Of a DNA stretch of 64,000 bases, positions 50,031 through 58,600 are shown in pieces; position 1 is the stretch's first letter; each line of letters opens with the position of its first letter. The notes below the pieces were generated by a model. It saw nothing but the letters and a program-made list of their open reading frames with translations. It searched no databases and had not been told where the DNA came from. Origin of the DNA: Terrimonas_A sp036262095 (GTDB taxonomy: Bacteria > Bacteroidota > Bacteroidia > Chitinophagales > Chitinophagaceae); assembly GCA_036262095.1 (NCBI GenBank), contig DATAJQ010000238.1:6097-70096 (forward strand), written 5' to 3'. Position numbers and translations under genes: made by a program.

Positions 50031-50950
50031 GTCAGACATTTCACATACAATATCTGGCATATAAGGAAATTGATTTCCGGAAATGGGACCATTGTATGGC
50101 GAATGCTTCCAATGGTCTGATCTATGGGTATTCTTATTACCTGGATAATATGTCGAGACAATGGAATGCGCTGGTGTATGGCGATTACGAAGCTGTGATG
50201 CCATTGACCTGTCATAGAAAATATGGAGTAGCCTACCTTTATCAGCCTTTTTTAGCAGCCCAGTTGGGTGTGTTTGGAAATAATATTACAGCAGGCCTTC
50301 TGCAATCATTCCTGGATGCTGTTCCATCGAGGTACTTATACTGGGATATTTATCTCAATCATAAAAACCTCTTCCCGCTTGAGCGGTTCTCCTTATATCA
50401 GCGGAAAAATTTTGTCCTGCCTCTCCATAAATCCTACGCTGAATTGTATGAACAATACAGGGAGAATACAAAAAGGAATATAAAGAAAGCATTACAATTA
50501 GGCTGCAAGCCGGCAAAAGATATTCCTGTTGAAAAAGTAATAGAACTGGCTGTGTTGCAGATGCGTGGTTATACAAAAGAGTCCACAGACAATATTGAAC
50601 GTTTCAGAAAACTCTATGATTTCTTATATGAAAGAAAACAAGCTATCTGCTATGGTATTCTTTCTTCCAAAAACGAATTGATAGCCTCCTGTGTGTTTTT
50701 CTTTTCCCATAATCGGGCTTATTATATCCTGGTAGGCAATCATCCTGACGGCCGTACATTGGGTGCCTCGCATGCCCTGATCGATGCGTTCATTAAAGAT
50801 CATGCAGGCCAGGCTTTGCTGCTCGATTTTGAGGGCTCGGATATACGTAACCTCGCTTTCTTCTATAGCAGTTTCGGTGCTAAAGAAGAAAACTATCCGG
50901 CAGTAAAATTGAACAGGTTACCATTTTATCTGAAATGGCTAAAAAAATAA
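50027..50950 (+). CDS. FemAB-like / GNAT-fold acyltransferase
   Basis: This 307-residue protein resembles FemAB-type or BioF2-like transferases with two GNAT lobes: NASNGLIYGYSYYLDNMSRQW and CPL-type TCHRKYGVAYLYQPFLAAQLG in the first, ENTKRNIKKALQLG and ASCVFFFSHNRAYYILVGN, then DGRTLGASHALIDAFIKDHA and LLDFEGSDIRNLAFFYSSFGA in the second. Such enzymes add amino acids to peptidoglycan or acyl groups to other acceptors. Its ATG overlaps the peptidase stop (ATGA). It abuts the convergent ispD gene directly. Confidence 0.78.
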   Translation: MSQTFHIQYLAYKEIDFRKWDHCMANASNGLIYGYSYYLDNMSRQWNALVYGDYEAVMPLTCHRKYGVAYLYQPFLAAQLGVFGNNITAGLLQSFLDAVPSRYLYWDIYLNHKNLFPLERFSLYQRKNFVLPLHKSYAELYEQYRENTKRNIKKALQLGCKPAKDIPVEKVIELAVLQMRGYTKESTDNIERFRKLYDFLYERKQAICYGILSSKNELIASCVFFFSHNRAYYILVGNHPDGRTLGASHALIDAFIKDHAGQALLLDFEGSDIRNLAFFYSSFGAKEENYPAVKLNRLPFYLKWLKK

Positions 50951-51640
50951 TCAGGGATTGGAGGATGCGACACCTGATTCTTCCAATATTTTTTCTGCCA
51001 GCAGCATATCCACCGGTCTTGTTATCTTGATATTGTTCTCTTCACCATTCACGAGAGATACTTTAAGCCCATATGCTTCCACCACCGTAGCTTCATCAGT
51101 GAATTTATCTTTATAATCTATCTGGAATGCGGGTAATAAGATCTTACTGTGAAATACCTGCGGGGTCTGTACCAGCATCACCAGGTTGCGATCTACAGCT
51201 TCATTACCTTCTTCTGTGAGCATGCGGATGCTGTCTTTACTGGGAACTACCGGAATAGCGCTACCGGTTTCCATTGCCATTGTATAACAACGGCGGATCA
51301 GATCGCCTGACAATAAGCAACGTACGCCATCATGTACAAACACCACAGCTTCTTCTTTTATCAGTTCCAGGCCATTCTTTACGGATTGAAAACGGCTGTC
51401 GCCGCCGGCAGTGATTCGGATACGGTCTTTATCAAAATAAGCATCAATGATCTCCTGTCCCATGTCCATATATTCGACCGGTAGAACCAGGATCACCTGC
51501 AGGTCGGGGTAAGCGTCAACAAAAGCTTTAATGGAATAATAAAGAACGGGTTTATCTTTCAGCAACATGAACTGTTTGGGAATGCTTGCGCCCATTCTTG
51601 TGCCGGAGCCACCAGCCACTATTACAGCATATTTTTTCAT
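50951..51640 (-). CDS. ispD: 2-C-methyl-D-erythritol 4-phosphate cytidylyltransferase
   Basis: This 229-residue enzyme makes CDP-methylerythritol in the non-mevalonate isoprenoid pathway. Seen signatures are AVIVAGGSGTRMGASIPKQFMLL, DKPVLYYSIKAF, the family motif FVHDGVRCLLS, LVMLVQTPQVFHSKILLPAF and FTDEATVVEAYGLKVSLVNGEENNIKIT. Full length. It is the last of the minus-strand genes 51-53 kb, following a small secreted protein by 18 bp. Confidence 0.96.
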   Translation of the reverse strand: MKKYAVIVAGGSGTRMGASIPKQFMLLKDKPVLYYSIKAFVDAYPDLQVILVLPVEYMDMGQEIIDAYFDKDRIRITAGGDSRFQSVKNGLELIKEEAVVFVHDGVRCLLSGDLIRRCYTMAMETGSAIPVVPSKDSIRMLTEEGNEAVDRNLVMLVQTPQVFHSKILLPAFQIDYKDKFTDEATVVEAYGLKVSLVNGEENNIKITRPVDMLLAEKILEESGVASSNP

Positions 51641-51658
51641 GAATACAAAAATCGGAAT

Positions 51659-52072
51659 TTACCGGATATAATAAAGAAATGGCTTAAAGGAAACCAGGTT
51701 GCCGTCTTTATCTTTTCCAAGTATACATTCAAGGGACAGCACATTCCTGCTTTTCATAGCCTGGATTGCTTTGGCATCTTCCTCTGAAAACGTATCACTG
51801 TATACAGTTCTTTGATGAGGTTCACAATCCTCACCACAATCGATAATATAAGTAAAGCGGGTAATTGTTACACCAGTTTCTTCCGGCTTTAATTTTTTGA
51901 TCTTAGCCAGATCTTCCACGGAAAGCATGCCTTTGGCCTGTACTCCTTCAAAAGAGGCAGTGTAGCGGGGGAGCACTTTACATGAATCGTCATCCGACTG
52001 TGCAAAGCCAGTTTGCATATAAAGGGCAAATGCCAGGAGTAAAAATGATCTGCGTACTAAAGAGTATTTCAT
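51659..52072 (-). CDS. Small secreted protein of unknown function
   Basis: This 137-residue protein has a signal peptide (MKYSLVRRSFLLLAFALYMQTGFAQ) and four later Cys residues (DDDSCKVLP, DCGEDCEPH, LECILGK), so disulfides are likely in the periplasm. I recognise no family. Its ATG directly follows the stop of the asparaginase gene (TAA-ATG) on the minus strand, so the two are coupled, with ispD 18 bp downstream. Confidence 0.7.
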   Translation of the reverse strand: MKYSLVRRSFLLLAFALYMQTGFAQSDDDSCKVLPRYTASFEGVQAKGMLSVEDLAKIKKLKPEETGVTITRFTYIIDCGEDCEPHQRTVYSDTFSEEDAKAIQAMKSRNVLSLECILGKDKDGNLVSFKPFLYYIR

Positions 52073-53005
52073 TTACCGGTAAATATTTACTTCTTTTAAT
52101 CCTTCACTAGTCTGAATACCGCGGTACATTCCTGCACTGTTAAAGACCAGGGCTGCATTTCCTTTGGCATCCACACCGATCATTCCTCCCTCGCCTTCCA
52201 TTTTAACAAGTTTGTCCTGCACAACGATATCCATTGCTTCCTGTAAGGACAATCCTTTATATTCCATCAGGCAGCTTACATCATAGGCTGCTACAGCGCG
52301 GATAAATATTTCGCCATGGCCGGTGCAACTGATGGCACAGGTTTTATTATTGGCGTATGTACCGGCTCCGATAATCGGGCTATCACCTACCCTTCCCCAT
52401 TGTTTGTTGGTCATACCGCCTGTGCTGGTAGCAGCGGCTATATTGCCAAACTGATCGCAGGCGGCTGCACCAACTGTCCCAAATTTCTTCTCGTTTACCT
52501 GTACATTATGGTCCAGTGCTGCGTTTTCTGTTTCCCTTATTTTCAACCATTGATCATAGCGGAACTCTGAAAAGAAATAGTCATCCGGTTCCGTTCTTAT
52601 ACCAGTTGAAGAAGCAAAAGCAGTGGCGCCTTCTCCATTCAGCATTACGTGAGGGCTTTGGGTCATCACTGCATAAGCCAGTTCAACCGGGTTGCGGATA
52701 TTATGCACTCCGCTGATCGCTCCGGCCTGCAGGGTTTTTCCATCCATAATAGAGGCATCCATTTCCTGGCTGCCGTCTTTTGCAAATACAGATCCTCTAC
52801 CGGCGTTGAACAGGATATTATCTTCCAGTGACATAACAGCGGCTTTAACAGCATCCACGGCAGAGCTTCCTTTATGCAATAAAGCATAGCCGGCATTCAA
52901 TGCACCATCCAACCCTTGCAGGTAAGCTTTTTCCATTTCCGGGGTCATATTTTCCCGGAGAATGGTGCCGGCTCCGCCATGTATTACAAGTGTGTACTTC
53001 GTCAT
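52073..53005 (-). CDS. Isoaspartyl peptidase / type-2-like L-asparaginase
   Basis: This 310-residue Ntn-hydrolase carries ALVIHGGAGTI near the N-terminus (as IHGGAGTILRENM), SSAVDAVKAAVMSLED, NAGRGSVFAKDG and, near residue 176, KFGTVGAAACD, where self-cleavage before the Thr would create the nucleophile. GNIAAATSTGGMTNKQWGRVGDSPIIGAGTYA follows, as in plant-type asparaginases. It removes isoaspartate from damaged peptides or hydrolyses asparagine. No signal peptide is seen, so it is probably cytoplasmic. Confidence 0.94.
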   Translation of the reverse strand: MTKYTLVIHGGAGTILRENMTPEMEKAYLQGLDGALNAGYALLHKGSSAVDAVKAAVMSLEDNILFNAGRGSVFAKDGSQEMDASIMDGKTLQAGAISGVHNIRNPVELAYAVMTQSPHVMLNGEGATAFASSTGIRTEPDDYFFSEFRYDQWLKIRETENAALDHNVQVNEKKFGTVGAAACDQFGNIAAATSTGGMTNKQWGRVGDSPIIGAGTYANNKTCAISCTGHGEIFIRAVAAYDVSCLMEYKGLSLQEAMDIVVQDKLVKMEGEGGMIGVDAKGNAALVFNSAGMYRGIQTSEGLKEVNIYR

Positions 53006-53050
53006 AATGAAATCCTTTAAGCCGCTTACCGTTGATATAAGCAGATATGA

Positions 53051-54490
53051 TTATCCTTCCTGGTTTTTCCGCTTTGATGAGATGGCGATATAATACAGGG
53101 GCACACCCAGCAAAACGATAATAAATCCCGGCCAGGTAAATTCAGGTTTATAGATAATCAATAACAAACAAAATGCCGTTCCCATCAGGATGTATAAGAG
53201 GGGAAGAACAGGATAGCCGAATGCTTTATAAGGTCTTTCTGCCTCTGGTCTTTTTTTGCGCAGGATAAATATGCCGATAATGGTAAGCATATAAAATAAT
53301 ACAACCACAAAAGAGATCATGTCAAGCAATTGGCCATATTTACCGCTCAGGCACCAGACAGATGCTACCAGGCATTGGATCCATAAAGCAGTCTGCGGTA
53401 CAGAATTCTGGTTAAGCGTTCCTACTTTTTTAAAGAACAGCCCATCCTTCGCCATGGTATAGTATACTCTTGCACCGGCAAGGATCAGTCCGTTATTACA
53501 TCCGAATGTAGATACCATGATCAGTACGGCGATAAGCATTGTGCCGAAAGAAGGGAATATCTTATTTGCAGCAGCTACAGCCACACGATCATCCTGAGGC
53601 AGGGCCAGTTCATTCAATGGCAGTGCATTTAAGTACATGAGGTTTGCAGATACATAAATAACTGTAACTGTCAGCGTACCCAGGAAAAGGCTTAAGCCGA
53701 TATTCCGTTTAGGGTTTTTCATTTCGCCTGCGATAAACGTTACGTTGTTCCAGGCATCGCTGCTGAAGATAGAGCCTACCATAGAAGCTGCGATGGCTCC
53801 CATCAGTGCAGCTCCGCCGATACCTTCCCAGGCTCCGGGGATAAACTTTCCATCTACATCTTTTACAGCTTGTCTGGCAGTAAAACCTGTTTCCCAGTTT
53901 TCAGCCCAGAAGCTTTGTTTTACCAGTAAAAAACCAAAAACGATCAATCCGAATAATGCCAGTAGTTTGGCAGAAGTAAATAATGTTTGGATAAACTTCC
54001 CTTCCTTAACTCCTTTTGAGTTGATATAGGTGAGTAAGATGATAATGGCAATAGCGACCAGTTGGCCGGAATACACTTTTGTTATCCCTGCATCGAACAA
54101 GAGGTGTTCATTCCCTAGTTCCGGTACCATATAAGCAAGGAACTTTGAAAAAGCCACGCCTACAGCGGCAATTGTTGCAGTTTGGATCACGGCAAAAAAG
54201 CTCCAGCCGTAGAGGAATGCCATTAATGGATTGTAAGCTTCTTTAAGATAAACGTATTGACCGCCGGCTTTAGGGAACATGCCGCTGAGTTCTCCATAGC
54301 TGAGGGCGGCTGTAAGTGTCATAAAGCCGGTGAGAAGCCATACGGCGACCAGCCAGCCGGCGCTGCCGGTATTGCGGGTGATATCAGCGCTGACGATAAA
54401 AATACCGGACCCGATCATGGAGCCGGCTACGATCATAGTGCCGTCGAATAAACCCAGGGTAGGTTTAAAAGAGGTTTGCTGTTGACTCAT
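53051..54490 (-). CDS. APC-family amino acid permease
   Basis: This 479-residue protein has about 12 transmembrane helices. The family start is visible (GLFDGTMIVAGSMIGSGIFIVSADI), along with SYGELSGMFPKAGGQYVYLKEAYNP and AFSSDAWNNVTFIAGEMKNPKRN, both typical of LAT/L-type exchangers. It moves amino acids across the inner membrane; the substrate cannot be fixed. It lies 45 bp upstream of the asparaginase gene on the same strand, so amino-acid uptake and asparagine breakdown may be linked. Confidence 0.9.
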   Translation of the reverse strand: MSQQQTSFKPTLGLFDGTMIVAGSMIGSGIFIVSADITRNTGSAGWLVAVWLLTGFMTLTAALSYGELSGMFPKAGGQYVYLKEAYNPLMAFLYGWSFFAVIQTATIAAVGVAFSKFLAYMVPELGNEHLLFDAGITKVYSGQLVAIAIIILLTYINSKGVKEGKFIQTLFTSAKLLALFGLIVFGFLLVKQSFWAENWETGFTARQAVKDVDGKFIPGAWEGIGGAALMGAIAASMVGSIFSSDAWNNVTFIAGEMKNPKRNIGLSLFLGTLTVTVIYVSANLMYLNALPLNELALPQDDRVAVAAANKIFPSFGTMLIAVLIMVSTFGCNNGLILAGARVYYTMAKDGLFFKKVGTLNQNSVPQTALWIQCLVASVWCLSGKYGQLLDMISFVVVLFYMLTIIGIFILRKKRPEAERPYKAFGYPVLPLLYILMGTAFCLLLIIYKPEFTWPGFIIVLLGVPLYYIAISSKRKNQEG

Positions 54491-54809
54491 GCAGTTTGTG
54501 ATTTGGATAAAGCTAAGTGAAAAACGAAAAAGTTTTTCATCATTTTTTCTACGTTTTTTTCCGGGGAAAAATCTGGTTTTTTCCCAAGGCTTGGGATTTG
54601 CAAAAGGGGATATTTGCTTTGATTAATCGCTTTGAGGTGTGCGGGTGGGTTAGATAGAATGTGGGGGTATAGAGATAGAGGTATAGGGCCTGAATAGGCC
54701 CGGGTTATGTTATTGCCTGGTGAGTAGCAACTGTAAATTGGTAGGCTGGAAGGCGGGGGAGGGAGGGCCCCGCAAGGGGTAGATTCAGATCGAACCTTAA
54801 TTATCTCCC
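54491..54809. other. 319-bp intergenic stretch with several hairpins
   Basis: No gene is present. It holds five hairpin-forming sites: GAAAAAC/GTTTTTC (54519-54538), GGGAAAAA/TTTTTCCC (54564-54585), TCCCAAG/CTTGGGA (54582-54596), GGGCCT/AGGCCC (54686-54701) and CCCC/GGGG with a GCAA loop (54768-54779). The last two may be terminators or RNA structures past the OmpH gene (minus strand). A promoter for the permease must lie at the left end; no consensus pair was found. Confidence 0.5.
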
Positions 54810-55406
54810 CTACTGCTTCTCCTTCTTATACTTCTCATTCAACCCCCGGATCACATCCGGCGTAATATCATACAACGTATCCTTATAATAAAACACACCC
54901 GGATCGTTCGCAACAATATACGCATATTCCCTTCCCTTATTATACTCCGCAATAAACTCCTCGATCTTCTTCTTTAACGACAAATTACGGCGGGTCACAA
55001 ACTCCTGGTACTGCTGGTCCATATCCTGCTTTCTCCCCTTCAACACATCTTCCAGTTGCTTCAGCTCCATCTGCGCTCTCTCATAATCCGCCTGCGTCAT
55101 GGTCGACTGCTTCTGCTGGTATTCCTGGATCTTCTTCCGATATGTCATATCAAGCTGGGAAAGTCCATTGCTATATTCCTTTTCCTTTCCTTCAATCTCC
55201 GATTTCACATCCTTCACCATGTCAAAATGGGCTTCAATAGAGTCCATCTCAAAATACGCAATGCGGAAAGGCTTGTTCAGTGATACTGTGTCATTGATCG
55301 TTTTCCTTGAAGTAGAGTCTCCCCCCTTCTTACCTAATTGAGTAAAAAGAAGATATCCGCCAAGAAGCGTCAATAATACATTCCATATCACGATACCATT
55401 TTTCAT
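54810..55406 (-). CDS. OmpH/Skp-like periplasmic chaperone
   Basis: This 198-residue protein has an N-terminal anchor or signal segment (GIVIWNVLLTLLGGYLLFTQLG), then RIAYFEMDSIEAHFDMVKDV, the usual start of OmpH domains, and a long coiled coil (about 70-160). The end has AYIVANDPGVFYYKDTLYDITPDVI, also typical. Skp-like proteins hold outer-membrane proteins in the periplasm. The anchor is not followed by a clear cleavage site, so it could stay membrane-bound. A promoter is at 55490-55519. Confidence 0.88.
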   Translation of the reverse strand: MKNGIVIWNVLLTLLGGYLLFTQLGKKGGDSTSRKTINDTVSLNKPFRIAYFEMDSIEAHFDMVKDVKSEIEGKEKEYSNGLSQLDMTYRKKIQEYQQKQSTMTQADYERAQMELKQLEDVLKGRKQDMDQQYQEFVTRRNLSLKKKIEEFIAEYNKGREYAYIVANDPGVFYYKDTLYDITPDVIRGLNEKYKKEKQ

Positions 55407-55489
55407 CTGTGTTTCGCTTTTATTTTAAAAATCACCACCTGTTACACAAAACAAGGGGCTATGGCTTGCAAGTTAAATTCCTTACCGGG

Positions 55490-55519
55490 CAAATATAAGG
55501 ATTCAGGTCACTTTATGAA
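55490..55519 (-). promoter_or_regulatory. Promoter of the OmpH/Skp gene
   Basis: On the minus strand TTC (55517-55519, in place of TTG) is followed by 19 bp and the perfect -7 element TATATTTG (55490-55497). The leader to the ATG at 55406 would be about 75 nt. Confidence 0.65.
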
Positions 55520-55560
55520 ACCCTTAACGCAAACGAAAATCTCAAATTTGAAGATAAAAA

Positions 55561-55585
55561 AAGGAGTAAGGGTCACTTACTCCTT
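55561..55585 (-). terminator. Terminator of the rpoBC operon
   Basis: On the minus strand AAGGAGTAAG and CTTACTCCTT pair perfectly over a 5-nt loop and are followed by a T-run (A-run at 55554-55560 on the plus strand). It starts 22 bp past the rpoC stop. Confidence 0.9.
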
Positions 55586-55607
55586 TTTATCATTTGATAA
55601 ATCGCTC

Positions 55608-58600
55608 TTATTCTTCTTCGTCGAAGGTCATCGCCTCACGGGTCGTTTGCAGCAGTTCATACTCTTCTTTGCTGCCCACGATCATATTCTCAAACTCACG
55701 CAAACCTGTACCTGCAGGGATCGGGTGACCAGTGATCACATTCTCTTTCAGGCCGAGCATATCATCCGTTTTACCGTGAATAGCGGCAGAAGACAATACT
55801 TTCGTTGTTTCCTGGAAGGAAGCTGCAGATATCCAGCTTTGTACACCCAGCGAAGCCTTGGTGATACCGAGAAGCGTAGGCGCTGATGTAGCGGGTTTCG
55901 CATCGCGGTATTCAACCAGTTTCTTATCTGAGCGGCGCAGGATAGAGTTCTCTTCGCGCACATCACGCAGGCTTACGATCTGTCCTGCACGCAGCTTGGT
56001 AGATTCTCCGGCCTCTGTAACCACTTTCTTATCGAATACATAATCATTCTCTTCAACGAATTCAAATTTATCTACTGAATCGTCTTCGAGGAACTTAGTA
56101 TCGCCCGGATCAACAATGTTCACTTTGCGCATCATCTGGCGTACAATCACTTCAATGTGCTTGTCATTGATCTTCACACCTTGCAAACGATACACTTCCT
56201 GGATCTCATTCACTACATACTGTTGTACGGCGAACGGCCCCTGGATGGAAAGAATATCCTGCGGAGAGATCTGGCCATCAGACAATGGAGAGCCTGCTTT
56301 CACGAAATCACCATCCTGAGCCAGGATCTGACGTGTCAGCGGCACCAGGTATTTCTTGGTCACACCATCTTTCGCTTCAATCACGATCTCACGGTTACCA
56401 CGCTTGATAGCACCCATTGATACCACTCCGTCAATCTCAGAAACCACAGCAGGATTGCTTGGGTTTCTTGCCTCGAACAACTCTGTTACACGGGGCAGAC
56501 CACCGGTGATATCACGCAGTTTACCAAGCACACGTGGGATCTTCACTAACACCTGTCCGGCTTTCACATCATCTCCTTCATCAAGCATGATATGGCTACC
56601 TGTAGGCAGGTTGTATGATTTGAGCTCTTTTCCTTCTACCACGATAGAAGGGATCTTTGTTTTATCACGGGTTTCAATAACCACTTTCTCACGGTGACCG
56701 GTTTGCTCATCCGCTTCTTCACGGTAGGTAACACCCTCGATCACGTTTTCAAATTTCAGCACACCATTGATCTCCGCAACGATTACGTTGTTGAACGGAT
56801 CCCATGTACAGATCACATCTCCCTTGCTCACCTTCTGGCCATCTTTCACCATCAATGTAGAACCATAAGGAATGTTATTCGTGATCAGCAGACGGTCATT
56901 CTTCGTATCGATGATACGAACCTCACCAGTACGGCCGATTACGATCTGTACCTTATCACCTTCGTTATTTTCTGTTGTAACAGTACGCAGACCATCGAAT
57001 TGGATAGTACCGTCAAACTTAGCTGTCAATGTAGAATCAACAGAAGCAGAACCAGCCACACCACCCACGTGGAAGGTACGAAGTGTAAGCTGTGTACCAG
57101 GCTCACCGATCGACTGTGCAGCGATGATGCCTACTGCATCACCTCTTTGTGCCAGTATACCGGAAGCCAGGTTCTTACCATAACACTTCACGCAGCATCC
57201 GCGTTTGCTTTCGCAGGTCAGCACGGAACGGATCTCTACAGTTTCAATACCTGCTTCTTCAATCCTCTTGGCAAGGGTTTCAGATATTTCCTCACCTGCA
57301 GCGATGATCAGCTCTTCTGTTGTAGGATTATAGATATCATGCAAAGAAGTACGTCCCATGATACGGTCTGACAATGGCTCGATAATGTCCTCATTATCTT
57401 TCAATGCAGATGTCGCAATACCACGCAGCGTGCCGCAATCTTCTTCAGTGATCACCACGTCCTGTGCTACGTCAACCAGACGGCGGGTAAGGTAACCGGC
57501 ATCCGCTGTTTTAAGAGCGGTATCCGCAAGACCTTTACGCGCACCGTGCGTAGAAATGAAGTAGTCCAATACGTTCAGACCTCCTTTGAAGTTGGAGAGG
57601 ATCGGGTTCTCAATGATCTCAGATCCTGTAGAACCTGATTTTCTTGGTTTCGCCATCAGACCTCTGATACCAGCCAACTGTTTGATCTGTTGTTTAGAAC
57701 CACGGGCACCGGAATCAAGCATCATGTATACGGAGTTGAAACCTTGCTTATCGCTGCTCAACTCGCGGATCAATGTTTCTGTGATGCGGGTATCCACACG
57801 GCTCCAGATGTCAACGATCTGGTTGTAACGCTCGTTGTTGGTGATCAGACCCATGTTATAGTTGTCCCATACTTCTTCCACTTCATTCTTCGCATTCTCC
57901 AGCAATTCTTCTTTAACATCGGGAATGATCAGGTCATTGATGTTGAACGACAGACCACCCTGGAAGGCTGTACGGAAACCAAGTTGTTTGATATCATCCA
58001 GGAACTTCGCTGTTTTCGGAACGTTGGTGATCTCGATGATGTCACCGATGATATCACGCAGGTTCTTTTTAGTCAGCAATGCATTCACGAAGCCAACTTC
58101 AGCAGGTACGTGCTGGTTGAAGATCACACGCCCTACAGTTGTTTCGATCAGCTTATGTTCCAGCAAACCATCAGCATTGCGGATATTGGCTTTCACCTTG
58201 ATCCATGCATGCAGGTCCACTTTTCCTTCGTTGTATGCAATGATCACTTCTTCGGAAGAATAGAAGGCTTTTCCTTCTCCCCTGATAGTCTCATTCGCAT
58301 TTGTTTTCTTACCCTTGGTGATATAGTACAGACCGAGTACCATGTCCTGTGAAGGCAGGGTGATCGGCGTACCGTTCTGCGGGTTAAGAATGTTGTGTGA
58401 TGCCAGCATCAGCAATTGCGCCTCAAGGATCGCAGCATTGCTCAGTGGCACGTGCACCGCCATCTGGTCACCGTCAAAGTCGGCGTTGAACGCGGTAGTA
58501 ACCAGCGGGTGCAGTTGGATCGCTTTACCTTCGATCAGCTTAGGCTGGAAAGCCTGGATGGAAAGACGGTGCAGCGTCGGGGCACGGTTGAGAAGGATCG

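Noticed and set aside
52073..52082. TTACCGGTAA, the core of the palindromic element
   Set aside because: It is the end of the asparaginase gene (Ile-Tyr-Arg-stop) and has no long arms; this is chance.
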